A DNA stretch of 64,000 nucleotides from Zafaria cholistanensis (GTDB lineage Bacteria; Actinomycetota; Actinomycetes; Actinomycetales; Micrococcaceae): NCBI RefSeq assembly GCF_008580665.1, contig NZ_BKDJ01000001.1, positions 124,001-188,000 on the forward strand. The letters are read 5' to 3'. A program made the position numbers and the translations under genes. The stretch's first letter is position 1; every line of letters begins with the position of its first letter. The notes below the pieces were generated by a model that ran no database searches, was not told where the DNA came from, and worked only from the letters and a program-made list of their open reading frames with translations. Below, piece after piece: positions 7,489 through 15,680 of this stretch.

Positions 7489-8499
7489 AACCCCCGCAGC
7501 GAACTGTCCGGGCTGCAAAAGGCCGCCGTCGTGCTGATGCAGCTCGACCAGGAGGCCGCCGCCGCGGTCATGCGCGAACTCAGCGAAACCGAGGCCCAGG
7601 ACCTGGCCACCGAGATCGCGCGGCTGCGCCGGGTCGAGGCGGCGGTAGCCGACGCCGCCCTTGCCGAGTTCCACGAGCTGACCCTTTCCGGCCAGCGCCC
7701 GGCCCGCGGCGGCAAGGACGTGGCGGCCGGCCTGCTGGAGGCCACCTACGGCCGCGACCGCGCCTCCGGGGTGATGGACCGCCTGTCCGCGAGCATGGCC
7801 GGCCGTTCCTTCGAATTCCTCGAGGACGTCGACGCCGGGCAGATTTCCAGCCTGCTCGACGGCGAACTGCCGCAGACCGCGGCCCTGGTCATGGCCCACC
7901 TGCAGCCGGACCACGCGTCGGCGGTGCTGGCCGGTCTGCCCGAAGCCTCCCGCGTCCAGGTGGCCCAGGCGATCGCGGAGATGGGCCCGGCCGTCCCCGA
8001 AGCCGTGGCTTTGGTCGCGGAATCCCTCAAGAGCCGCGTCGGCGCCGTGGTCACCACCCGCAACGCGGGGGAGAGCCTGGGCGGGATCCAGCCGCTGGTG
8101 GACATCCTCAACCGCTCCGACGCCGCTACCGAACGCGGCCTGCTGGCGTCCCTGGCCGAGACCGACCCCGCCTTGGCCGAGGAGGTCCGCTCGCGGCTGT
8201 TCACCTTCGCCGATCTGGCCAAGCTGGAGAACCTGGACCTGCAGAAAGTCCTGCGCGGGGCCGACCCCGCCCTGCTGGCGCTGGCCCTGCGCGGTGCCCC
8301 CACGGCCGTCGTCGAGGCCATCGAGTCCAATATCAGCGAACGCACCCTGGCGGCCCTGGCGGAGGAGACCTCGATCCAGCGCCGGGTCCGCTCCTCGCAG
8401 GTGGAGGACGCCCGGGCGGAGATTGTCCGGGCCGTCCGCGCCCTCGAGGCGCAGGGCGAGGTGAACGTCCGCCGCATGGAGGAGGACAGCTATGTCTGA
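7480..8499 (+). CDS. fliG: Flagellar motor switch protein FliG
   Basis: 339 residues, the standard length. GTG 7480 is the first start after an in-frame stop at 7462. The N-terminal domain (LSGLQKAAVVLMQLDQEAAAAVMREL) binds FliF. The middle domain has the EHPQ-like position replaced by HLQPDHASAVLAGLPE. The C-terminal domain carries the torque helix with charged residues (FTFADLAKLENLDLQKVLRG, ... ALRGAP, SNISERTLAALAEE). It forms the rotor face that meets MotA and the core of the switch with FliM and FliN. There is no good ribosome site; the start sits in the octamer array. Its end overlaps fliH by 8 bases. Confidence 0.95.
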   Translation: MKANPRSELSGLQKAAVVLMQLDQEAAAAVMRELSETEAQDLATEIARLRRVEAAVADAALAEFHELTLSGQRPARGGKDVAAGLLEATYGRDRASGVMDRLSASMAGRSFEFLEDVDAGQISSLLDGELPQTAALVMAHLQPDHASAVLAGLPEASRVQVAQAIAEMGPAVPEAVALVAESLKSRVGAVVTTRNAGESLGGIQPLVDILNRSDAATERGLLASLAETDPALAEEVRSRLFTFADLAKLENLDLQKVLRGADPALLALALRGAPTAVVEAIESNISERTLAALAEETSIQRRVRSSQVEDARAEIVRAVRALEAQGEVNVRRMEEDSYV

Positions 8500-9103
8500 G
8501 CCGGCCTACCGGTCGCTGGAACTTCCTGTCCTGGGCACGGAGCGGATCGACACCGCATCCGAACGCGCCCGGGTCCGCGGCCATGCCGCCGGTTACGCCG
8601 CCGGCGCCGCCCGCGCGGCGGCCGGACTGGCTGCTGCCCGCGCCGAACTGGAGGCCCAGGCGGAACGCCGCCGCGAGGCCGAACAGGCCCGGGCGGCCGC
8701 CGCGGTCCAGGCCCTCGAGGCCGCTGCGGCCGGGCTGAACGCCCGCATGGTGGACCACCTGGAGCAGCTGACCGGCCTGCTGGCCGGTGCCGCCCTGGAT
8801 TTGGCCGCGGACCTGCTTGGCTCCGGCGTGCTGGGGGACCGGGCGCGGTCCGCCCTGGACCGGGCGCTCGCAGTGCCCACCGACCCGCCCGTCCACACGG
8901 TCCGGCTGCATCCGGAGGACCTGGCCGCCCTCTCCGGCCTGGCCGGCGTGCCCGGGCAGGGGCCGGCCGGCGTCGTGCTGGTGGCGGACCCGGCCCTGGC
9001 GCGCGGGGACGCCGTGGCGGAGTACGACGGCGGGTGGATCGACGCGCGGCTTGGCGCCGCCGTGGCGCGCGCCCGCGCCGCGCTGCAAGGCGAGGACTGG
9101 TGA
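8492..9103 (+). CDS. fliH: Flagellar assembly protein FliH
   Basis: 203 residues starting inside the fliG end. Ala/Arg/Glu-rich coiled coil (residues ~25-85) with GHAAGYAAGAARAAAG, a small-residue GxxxG-like repeat typical of FliH. The C-terminal part (residues ~110-200) resembles the V/A-type ATPase peripheral stalk fold: VHTVRLHPEDLAAL, VADPALARGDAVAEYDGGWIDAR. FliH binds and restrains the FliI ATPase, encoded next with a 4-base overlap. Sequence identity in this family is low; the assignment relies heavily on position. Confidence 0.88.
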   Translation: MSEPAYRSLELPVLGTERIDTASERARVRGHAAGYAAGAARAAAGLAAARAELEAQAERRREAEQARAAAAVQALEAAAAGLNARMVDHLEQLTGLLAGAALDLAADLLGSGVLGDRARSALDRALAVPTDPPVHTVRLHPEDLAALSGLAGVPGQGPAGVVLVADPALARGDAVAEYDGGWIDARLGAAVARARAALQGEDW

Positions 9104-10524
9104 GGCCCGCAGCCGCCCCCGGCAGCCTGGCGGAACCGGGCGTGATATCGGGACCGGGCGTGATATCGGGACCGGGCGGAATGTTGGAGCCGGGCCGGAA
9201 GTTGGAGCCGGGCCGGCCGCCGGAGCTGCAGGGGCTGCTGGCCGGCATGGCCGCGGCCGGGGCTCCGCGGCGCACCGGCCGGGTGGTGGCCGTCAGCGGA
9301 CTGGGCTCTGAGGTCACCGGGCTCGCACTGCCCGTGGGCGGAGTGGTGCGCTGCGGCGGAGGCCTGGCCGAGGTGGTTTCCGCCGGCCCGGGCTCGCTGC
9401 GCTGCATGGCCCTGGAACCCGCCGCCCGGCTCCAGGTCGGCGACGACGCCGTGGCGGCCCCGGACAGCGGCCTGGTCCGGATTGGGCCCGGCCTGCTGGG
9501 CCGGGTCCTGGACGGGCTGGGCCGGCCCATCGACGGCAAGGGGCCCTTGGCCGGAACCGTCCCGGTAGACAGCCACCAGGCCCCGCCGGAGGCGCTGGAA
9601 CGCAGCCGCATCCGGGAGCAGCTGTCCACGGGAGTGCGCGCCATTGACGCGTTCACCCCGCTGGGCCGCGGCCAGCGCATGGGCCTGTTCGCCGGATCCG
9701 GCGTCGGCAAGTCCTCCCTGCTTTCCATGGTGGCCCGCGGCTCCGAAGCCGCCCTGAGCGTGATCGCCCTGGTGGGCGAGCGCGGGCGCGAGGTCCGAGA
9801 ATTCCTTGAGGACGACCTCGGCCCCGAGGGGCTGGCGCGTTCGGTGGTGGTTGTCGCCACCAGCGACCAGCCCGCCCTGATGCGCCTGCGGGCGGCCCGC
9901 ACGGCCACCCGCATCGCCGAGCATTTCCGCGACGGGGGCGCCGACGTCGTGCTGATGATGGACTCGCTCACCCGGGTGGCGATGGCCCAGCGGGAGATCG
10001 GCCTCACCTCGGGCGAGCCTCCGGCGACCCGCGGCTACCCGCCCTCGGTCTTCCCGCTGCTCGCCGGGCTGCTGGAGCGCACCGGCCCGGCGCCGGTCGG
10101 CTCCATCACCGCGCTGTATACGGTCCTGGTGGAGGGCGATGACCACAATGAGCCGGTGGCGGACACCGTGCGCTCGATCGTGGACGGGCATATCGTGCTG
10201 GACCGCGCGCTCGCCGTCTCCGGGCACTACCCGGCGATCGACGTGCTGGGTTCGGTGTCCCGGCTGGAATCGCGCATCGCGTCCCCGCCCGTGCGCGCCG
10301 CCGCCACCGCGGTGCGCCGCGTCATGGCCGCCCGCGCGCAGGCCCGGGACCTGATCGACGTCGGCGCGTACAAGGCCGGCGCCAACCCCCTGGTCGACGC
10401 CGCACTGCGCCACCAGGCGGACCTGGACGCGTTCCTGCGCCAGGACATGGACCATCCGGTCCCGGCCGCGGTGTCCGGGCAGGGGATCCAGGAACTGGCC
10501 GCCAAGCTGGCAGCGGGGGCCTGA
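9100..10524 (+). CDS. fliI: Flagellum-specific ATP synthase FliI
   Basis: 474 residues from GTG 9100, overlapping the fliH stop (GTGA). The frame is open a little further upstream, and ATG 9181 is a shorter alternative. The first ~40 residues are an unusual low-complexity leader with a near-perfect repeat (GVISGPG twice, then LEPGR twice). The F1-type core follows: Walker A GSGVGKSS at ~199, GERGREVREFLEDD, Walker B DVVLMMDSLTRVAMAQRE and the YPPSVFPLLAGLLERTG block. It powers or regulates export of rod, hook and filament proteins with FliH and FliJ. Confidence 0.95.
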   Translation: MRPAAAPGSLAEPGVISGPGVISGPGGMLEPGRKLEPGRPPELQGLLAGMAAAGAPRRTGRVVAVSGLGSEVTGLALPVGGVVRCGGGLAEVVSAGPGSLRCMALEPAARLQVGDDAVAAPDSGLVRIGPGLLGRVLDGLGRPIDGKGPLAGTVPVDSHQAPPEALERSRIREQLSTGVRAIDAFTPLGRGQRMGLFAGSGVGKSSLLSMVARGSEAALSVIALVGERGREVREFLEDDLGPEGLARSVVVVATSDQPALMRLRAARTATRIAEHFRDGGADVVLMMDSLTRVAMAQREIGLTSGEPPATRGYPPSVFPLLAGLLERTGPAPVGSITALYTVLVEGDDHNEPVADTVRSIVDGHIVLDRALAVSGHYPAIDVLGSVSRLESRIASPPVRAAATAVRRVMAARAQARDLIDVGAYKAGANPLVDAALRHQADLDAFLRQDMDHPVPAAVSGQGIQELAAKLAAGA

Positions 10525-10562
10525 ACGGTGTCCGGGCAGGAAGATCAGGAACAGGGGCTGGC

Positions 10563-10601
10563 ATGAGGATGGATCGGGCCATGAAGCGGTGCGAGTCATG
10601 A
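10563..10601 (+). other. Twelve-codon mini-ORF overlapping the fliJ start
   Basis: ATG at 10563 opens a 12-codon frame whose TGA (10599-10601) overlaps the fliJ ATG at 10598 (ATGA), the same coupling geometry as other gene pairs here. It lies in the fliI-fliJ gap after a 15-base copy (10526-10540) of the fliI sequence at 10469-10483. It may be a translated leader or chance. Confidence 0.25.
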
Positions 10602-11041
10602 GCACAGGCGGGACCAACCGGCTCGCCTCGCTGCTGCGGCTGCGCCGGCTGGAGGAGGACCTCGCTGCCGCCAAGGCGGGGGAGGCCTCCCGCCGGGCCG
10701 GAGCGGCGGGACGTCGGGTGGAAGAGGTCGACGCGCAGATGGAGGCGGCGGCTCAGGCGGAGTCGGCGGCGCAGGCCGCGGCCACCGCAGCCACCGCCGC
10801 GTTCCAAGCCCGGTTGGGCGGGTACGGGCTGCTGGCCGAACTGCGGGGCATGGCCGCTGAGCACGCCAGCGCGGCCGCGGCCGCCGAGGACGGACTGAGG
10901 GAGGCCCGCCAGGCGGCAGCCACGGCAGCGAAGGCCGTGGAGCGCCGGGCCGCGGAGGCTGCGGCGGCCGCGGGACGCCTTGAGCAGGCCGCCCTGGATG
11001 AGGCCGGTGCCGCGTCCTGGTCCCGGACCCGGGGGAGTTGA
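10598..11041 (+). CDS. fliJ: FliJ-like flagellar export protein
   Basis: 147 residues from ATG 10598 (a GTG at 10589 adds three). It is almost entirely an Ala/Glu/Arg coiled coil: LLRLRRLEEDLAAAKAGEAS at the start and RAAEAAAAAGRLEQAALDEA near the end, the pattern of FliJ, a coiled coil inserted into the FliI hexamer. There is no sequence signature beyond this; the call rests on length, coiled coil and position directly after fliI. Confidence 0.8.
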   Translation: MSTGGTNRLASLLRLRRLEEDLAAAKAGEASRRAGAAGRRVEEVDAQMEAAAQAESAAQAAATAATAAFQARLGGYGLLAELRGMAAEHASAAAAAEDGLREARQAAATAAKAVERRAAEAAAAAGRLEQAALDEAGAASWSRTRGS

Positions 11042-11237
11042 CGGGCGGGGCAGCCGGACGCTTTGAGGCCACAGAGAGGCGGAAACGGCGCCGGCAGATT
11101 CCACGGGATGCCGCCGCACTCTGCCCCGGCCTTTTCTGTTCCTTCCACCCGCGGATGAGTCCATGCTGGAGGGGGCAACAGGGGTCAGGCCGCTTGGCTC
11201 CGCCCTGACCCTGCGGACGCTAGAGAGGGCAGCCGCC

Positions 11238-12881
11238 ATGAGAACACCCGAACTCGACGCCACCTTCGTGCTGAGCAGGATCCTGGTCAAGAAAACCCAG
11301 GATTCCGGAGGGGACGAGCCGTACCTGTGGGTCGTTGGCTTCAAAGTCGACGCGGACACGCTCCGTTCCGGCGCCAATCCGCTGATCCCCACCGTGGAGG
11401 TCCACACCTTCGCTGGAGGACCCCACTTCCCCAACATTCGGGGCTCCGGCAGCATTGGCGCGGGCCCGCATCCGGTGCCGATCCCCGCAGCGCTTGGTAC
11501 CCGCACCTTCCGCCTGCGGCCCGCGTTCCTCGACGGAACCGGATGGTTCGACGGGTTCGGGGGCATCGTGTGCCTGCTGTGGGACCAGGACGAGTACGCT
11601 CCCAGGACGTCAGAAGAGGGCCGGAAGGAGTTCGAACGCCTGGTGGGGACGGCCCTCACGGACCTGTTGAACCTTCTCCTCCACGGCGATCCGGGATTCG
11701 ACGCGGCGCTCACCACGGACGCCCAAGGAAACCTGCTGCCCCAACCGGCGGGCGGCCTTGGTCTCACGGCCCGCATGCGACGGCTTGCGGACCCCGTGGG
11801 GGCGGCAAACGTGGCCAGGGAGCTCGCCGTCCGGCTGAAGTCCTCCCTGCTGGCACCGATCGAGGCCGCCATGGAGACTGAGGCGGATGTGGATGAGAGC
11901 TTCGATGACGACGACTCGCTGGGGGTTCAGGCAGCCCTCTTCACCACCGGCCAACTGCAGTCCCTGCAACCGATCAGCCTGCGTTTCATGGACGCGGGCG
12001 CGGACTACGAGGTCACGGGGTTCGCCTCCGGAGACCGCGTCCACAGGCACAGCTTCATCTCCTCGGTCCACTCAGTTCAACGGCAACTGGTTGAGATGAC
12101 CCCAGTCGATGCCAAGGTGTGCTGGTTCGCCCCGAAAACCTACCAGGCAATGACATTCCGCCAAACCACCACCACCAGGTTCATTGTTACGAACCTTAGC
12201 GGGACCCCCGTCGAGCAGGTGCGCTGGCTCCTGGACGGCAGGCCGCTCGACGGGCCTTCCGGCACCGTCGGGGTGACGCTGGAGCCGGCAGCCTCGATGT
12301 ACCGCCCGCCCGTCGTCAGTGTGGCCGCCAAGTACCCCGGGGGCGGAGGGACGCTGGCTTACACCATCGAGGGGCCCATCATGGACCTGACCAACACCGC
12401 CGGCGACGGCGTCTTCCACGGCACCGTACAGGCCGTCGTTCGCTACGAGGGAGACCCGCCGCTGGATGGACACATGGACGGGCCAACCCTGCTTGAGCGC
12501 GGCTATCGGCTGACCACGGCTTTCAGCGTCGTCACGCTCGAGGTGCTGATGGGCGACGATTACCGTTGGGACGTCCAGCGGTGTCTGGGGATGGTCCAGG
12601 ACATCGACCGCAAGCGAATCCCCGTCAACTGGGGCAGGGTAAAAATCATCCCGGGCGACCCCCCGCCCACGTGGGATTCCCTGCAGGAGGTTATCCGCCA
12701 GGAGTTCCTCATCACGCAAAGCCTGGCACGGCATATGCCTGATGAGACGGTCGGACCGGACACAGATGGGGCCCGATCGCCGGCGGAGCGGCTGCGCGGC
12801 CTGCAGGCCCTGCGCGAGGAGGGCTTGATCTCCGCTGACGAACTGAAGGCCGTGCGCGCCCGAATCATCGCGCAACTGTAG
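11238..12881 (+). CDS. Unknown 547-residue protein with C-terminal SHOCT-like motif
   Basis: Start ATG 11238 follows GAGAGGG by about 9 bases; the frame is open upstream to 11163. I recognise no overall family. Residues 1-150 are rich in beta and aromatic residues (DEPYLWVVGFKVDADTLRSG, GWFDGFGGIVCLLWDQDEY). A very acidic patch (DVDESFDDDD) lies near residue 220. The middle is beta-like with a possible immunoglobulin-type segment (TTTTRFIVTNLSGTPVEQVRW). The last ~35 residues (LRGLQALREEGLISADELKA) match the SHOCT short helical domain, often a regulatory or oligomerising tail. No signal peptide or membrane segment is seen. It sits between fliJ and the flagellar hydrolase and ends in a terminator-like hairpin. 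Codon use is slightly less GC-extreme than its neighbours, so it may be a later insertion. Confidence 0.85.
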   Translation: MRTPELDATFVLSRILVKKTQDSGGDEPYLWVVGFKVDADTLRSGANPLIPTVEVHTFAGGPHFPNIRGSGSIGAGPHPVPIPAALGTRTFRLRPAFLDGTGWFDGFGGIVCLLWDQDEYAPRTSEEGRKEFERLVGTALTDLLNLLLHGDPGFDAALTTDAQGNLLPQPAGGLGLTARMRRLADPVGAANVARELAVRLKSSLLAPIEAAMETEADVDESFDDDDSLGVQAALFTTGQLQSLQPISLRFMDAGADYEVTGFASGDRVHRHSFISSVHSVQRQLVEMTPVDAKVCWFAPKTYQAMTFRQTTTTRFIVTNLSGTPVEQVRWLLDGRPLDGPSGTVGVTLEPAASMYRPPVVSVAAKYPGGGGTLAYTIEGPIMDLTNTAGDGVFHGTVQAVVRYEGDPPLDGHMDGPTLLERGYRLTTAFSVVTLEVLMGDDYRWDVQRCLGMVQDIDRKRIPVNWGRVKIIPGDPPPTWDSLQEVIRQEFLITQSLARHMPDETVGPDTDGARSPAERLRGLQALREEGLISADELKAVRARIIAQL

Positions 12882-12897
12882 ATGCACAGGCAGGGAG

Positions 12898-12933
12898 GCA
12901 GCCCCCAGACCGGCGTGTTCGGCGGGCTGCTTT
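12898..12933 (+). terminator. Hairpin terminator after the SHOCT-tailed gene
   Basis: GCAGCCC (12898-12904) pairs with GGGCTGC (12924-12930), with an inner CCG/CGG pairing, followed by TTT. Moderate strength. Confidence 0.5.
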
Positions 12934-12945
12934 CCCGCGCGTGCT

Positions 12946-12971
12946 TAACTTCCGCCCGGTCCTGCCGACAG
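12946..12971 (+). promoter_or_regulatory. Weak sigma-28-like promoter of the NlpC/P60 gene
   Basis: TAAC at 12946-12949, 14-base spacer, GCCGACAG at 12964-12971. It differs from the strong sites by a spacer one base shorter and T-to-C in the -10. The gene starts 30 bases downstream, and the preceding gene ends in a terminator. Confidence 0.45.
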
Positions 12972-13000
12972 TAGGTGCTGAACCCCACGGAAAGGGCCCG

Positions 13001-13654
13001 ATGAGTTACGAGGCGGCGCTGGAGCGCATCTCCAGCATCCAGTCGCGGTTCGCCATGGCGCAGACCACCGGGGCCTCCATTGCCGGGGACGCCGCGGCGC
13101 GGACTGCGGTATCCGGCACGTCATCGCTGGAATCGCTGGCCTCCCGCCTGGGCATGGACACCTCCGGCACCTCCCTGGAGTCGCTGTCCACGCTGCTGGG
13201 CTCGGAAGCTTCCCGCTCCTCGCTCTTCGCCCAGGCCCTGGACTCCGCCAGCGCCACCTCCCAGGCGCCTTCCTCCACGGGTGACACCGCGGCCGGAGGA
13301 GCCATTGTTGCCACGGCCAAGAAGTACCTCGGAGTGCCCTACGTGTGGGGCGGAACCGATCCCGACAAAGGCCTGGACTGCTCCGGCCTGGTGCAGCTGG
13401 TGTTGGGGGAACTTGGCGTGGACATGCCGCGGGTGGCGCGCGACCAGGCGAAGGAAGGCGCCCTGGTCGCTTCCCTCGCCGAGGCCCGGCCCGGGGACCT
13501 GCTGGGGATGCGCAACGGCTCCCACATTGCCATCTATCTGGGCGACAACAGGATCCTGCATGCGCCACAGCCCGGAGAGTCCGTCTCCATCAGGTCGCTG
13601 ACCAGTGCCGATGACATCGATACGATCCGGCGCGTTGTGCCGGCCGCCGGATGA
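13001..13654 (+). CDS. NlpC/P60-family peptidoglycan endopeptidase, flagellar
   Basis: 217 residues from ATG 13001, after GGAAAGGG. The C-terminal half (~100-215) is a C40 peptidase: AKKYLGVPYVWGGTDPDKG, catalytic Cys in LDCSGLVQLVL, catalytic His in GSHIAIYLGD, and HAPQPGESV. The N-terminal 100 residues (YEAALERISSIQSRFAMAQ, then a Ser/Leu-rich linker) carry no Sec signal peptide, so export through the flagellar apparatus is likely. FlgJ or an equivalent wall-opening enzyme is otherwise absent here; it probably cuts peptide crosslinks to let the rod through the thick wall. It overlaps fliK by 4 bases. Confidence 0.92.
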   Translation: MSYEAALERISSIQSRFAMAQTTGASIAGDAAARTAVSGTSSLESLASRLGMDTSGTSLESLSTLLGSEASRSSLFAQALDSASATSQAPSSTGDTAAGGAIVATAKKYLGVPYVWGGTDPDKGLDCSGLVQLVLGELGVDMPRVARDQAKEGALVASLAEARPGDLLGMRNGSHIAIYLGDNRILHAPQPGESVSIRSLTSADDIDTIRRVVPAAG

Positions 13655-15585
13655 TCGCCGCGGGGGACCTGGCCGCACTCCAAAGCGCGGTGCGCCAGGC
13701 GTCCGCGCGCCCGGATGCCACGCGCCCGGATGCCACGCGTCAGGGAACCGGACGTATTCGGGCGGGACGGGACCCGGACCCCGGCTTCGAGCGCAGCCTG
13801 GAGGATGCACGCCGCCTTGAGGACGCACGCAACCTTGACGAGGCACGCCGTGCCGGTGAAACACTGCGCTCGGGTGAGGGAGCGGGTGGATCGGTGGACA
13901 GTAGGGCCCGGGCCGCAGTTGTCTCCCTAGGGACAACGGGTTTCCCCGTCCCCCTCCAGGCCGAAGGGGCACCAAAAGCCGGGGGTAGCCTGGCCCGGGG
14001 AGACCTGGCCCGGGGAGACCTGGCCCGGGGAGACCTGGCCTCGGGAGACCAGGGGGTTGCCGGCTCCAGCCTGGGATCCGCCGGCCCGGCCGTAAACTCC
14101 GCCGGCCCCGACCAGGACTGGGACGCCCGGTTGCCCGGCCCAGCAACTGCCGGCCTTGCCCCGGCAGACCCGGCTTTCCGTGCCGCGGCCGGCGTGGGCC
14201 TTCAGGACACCGGGCCGGTTCCGGAGCAGGGGCAAGGACGCCTCCGAGAGGCGTCTGCCGCGCTGCCAGGCATGCCGGGTTCCGCCGTGACCTCGAATGG
14301 ACGAGCCGCGGCTGAAAAGTTCTTGTTTGGAACGTCCTTGCCCGAAGCGTCCTTGCCCCAAACGTCCTTGCCCGGTACCTCACTGTCCGGGACGATTCCT
14401 TCGGTTGTGCCCGGCATGGCCGCTTCAGGGGCGTCAGGCACGGGGTCCGCAGTCGACGGCATTCCCGGCGCGCTCGCCGGCCAGTCCATGGATGAATCCG
14501 GGGAGGGTGGATCTGCACTGGTTGAATCTGCGCTGGTTGAATTTGGGCTGGGCAAATCCGGGCTGGGCAAATCCGGACCGGGTGGATCTGCGCTGGGCCA
14601 ATCCCCGCCAGGCGGCTCCGGACCGGATGAATCCACGCAGGGCCAATCTGTACAGGGCAAACCCGCACAGGGCGGTGACAGTGGCTCGGGCGGTTCTGGC
14701 TCGGGCGGTTCTGGTGCGGAGGGTGCGGGTCTGGATGGTGTGGGGCCGGACGGTGCTGGCCTGCACAGCGGGCGGCAGGACGTCCTCCAGGGCGGCCTGG
14801 TGATTCCGGCCCATCATCCTGCCCAGGGAGCAGTATCTTCCTCCACAGGGGCCGGCGTTCCGGTGCCTGCCGCGGGCGAGGTGTCCTCCCCGGGGCCCGT
14901 GGCGGAGGCCGGCGCACCCGCGGCCCGCCCCGCGATGGCCGGCCATGTGCCCCTGAACCGCCAGTTGGGTGGACCGGTCGCCCTGCTGGCCACGGCCGGA
15001 GCGGGGGAGCATTCCGTCACCGTCCGGGTCAGCCCGGACACGTACGGGCCCGTCACCGTCCGCGCCACCATCGGCGCGGACGGGAGCATCAAGGTGGAAC
15101 TTGCCCCCGCCACCCAGGCCGGACGCGAAGCGCTGCGCCTGGGCCTGGCCGACCTGCGCCGCGACCTCGCCCAAGTCTTGGGGGCCCAAGCCCAGGTGAG
15201 CATCCACCTGCCTTCGGACCCGGGTCGGCCCGGCGCCCTCGCGCAGGGAACCGGCCACGGGGCCCTGCCCGGCGGCGACACCGGCGGCGGCGCGGGCCAG
15301 AACGGTTGGGGCCAGCACGGCGCGGGCCAAAACGGTTGGGGCCAAAACAGCGCCGGACAGAACAGCTTCGGGCAGAACAGCTTCGGGCAGAACAACCCGG
15401 ATCAGAACAGCCCCGGCCAAAACAACCCCGGCCAAAACAACCCACGGCAAGACGGGGACGGCCCCGGATCCGCCCTGCCCGGAACCCCGGGAGGCCGCGG
15501 CGCCGGTGGCCCTGCCGCGGACGGAACAACCGGCGTCGTGCTCCCCGGTGATGCCGGGACCGGGAGCCTGGACGTGTTGGCGTGA
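13651..15585 (+). CDS. fliK: Flagellar hook-length control protein FliK
   Basis: 644 residues, long for FliK (about 370-480 is common). The only conserved part is the Flg_hook domain near residues 435-530: [59 protein letters not shown]. The rest is low-complexity and repetitive, built from short Gly/Ser/Ala units. FliK is secreted, measures hook length with its N-terminal part and switches FlhB specificity with its C-terminal part. The length and repeats could tune ruler length. It is followed by a sigma-28-type promoter and flgD, the hook cap. Confidence 0.9.
   Translation: MIAAGDLAALQSAVRQASARPDATRPDATRQGTGRIRAGRDPDPGFERSLEDARRLEDARNLDEARRAGETLRSGEGAGGSVDSRARAAVVSLGTTGFPVPLQAEGAPKAGGSLARGDLARGDLARGDLASGDQGVAGSSLGSAGPAVNSAGPDQDWDARLPGPATAGLAPADPAFRAAAGVGLQDTGPVPEQGQGRLREASAALPGMPGSAVTSNGRAAAEKFLFGTSLPEASLPQTSLPGTSLSGTIPSVVPGMAASGASGTGSAVDGIPGALAGQSMDESGEGGSALVESALVEFGLGKSGLGKSGPGGSALGQSPPGGSGPDESTQGQSVQGKPAQGGDSGSGGSGSGGSGAEGAGLDGVGPDGAGLHSGRQDVLQGGLVIPAHHPAQGAVSSSTGAGVPVPAAGEVSSPGPVAEAGAPAARPAMAGHVPLNRQLGGPVALLATAGAGEHSVTVRVSPDTYGPVTVRATIGADGSIKVELAPATQAGREALRLGLADLRRDLAQVLGAQAQVSIHLPSDPGRPGALAQGTGHGALPGGDTGGGAGQNGWGQHGAGQNGWGQNSAGQNSFGQNSFGQNNPDQNSPGQNNPGQNNPRQDGDGPGSALPGTPGGRGAGGPAADGTTGVVLPGDAGTGSLDVLA
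13990..14050 (+). repeat. 15-bp tandem repeats in fliK (LARGD units)
   Basis: Four copies of CTGGCCCGGGGAGAC, the last degenerate, encode LARGD-LARGD-LARGD-LASGD. The unit is a multiple of three, so copy number can change without a frameshift. Confidence 0.85.
14518..14690 (+). repeat. Degenerate 15-bp repeats in fliK (xGxSx units)
   Basis: Imperfect 15-base units encode pentapeptides such as LVESA, LGKSG, PGGSA, LGQSP and QGQSV. The phase is preserved over about eleven units. Confidence 0.7.
15298..15450 (+). repeat. 15-bp repeats in fliK C-terminal tail (QNxxG units)
   Basis: About ten imperfect units encode QNGWG, QNSFG, QNNPG and similar pentapeptides after the Flg_hook domain. The tail is Asn/Gln-rich, unlike the rest of the protein. 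Confidence 0.85.
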
Positions 15586-15617
15586 GGTGCCAAACCCCCT
15601 TTTAGGGGAGGTCCTGC

Positions 15618-15644
15618 TTACGCGCGGCCCCGGAGAACCGATAG
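15618..15644 (+). promoter_or_regulatory. Sigma-28-type promoter of flgD-flgE
   Basis: TTAC at 15618-15621, 15-base spacer, ACCGATAG at 15637-15644, 37 bases before the flgD ATG. It differs from the flagellin site by one base in each box and keeps the exact spacing. Confidence 0.7.
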
Positions 15645-15680
15645 ACCAGCACAAGCACGCCCACACGCCAAGGAGAAACC

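Noticed and set aside
4659-7745. Long open frame on the minus strand (over 1000 codons)
   Set aside because: It lies opposite flgC-fliF, which have clear family matches; GC-rich codon bias leaves the antisense frame open. The product is low-complexity.
11184-11212. Inverted repeat GGTCAGG/CCTGACC before the 547-residue gene as a riboswitch
   Set aside because: Only a 7-bp stem with no conserved core or T-run; it fits no known riboswitch.
13990-15450. Regular short repeats that could suggest a CRISPR array
   Set aside because: Units are 15 bp, contiguous, in frame and encode pentapeptides; there are no unique spacers.
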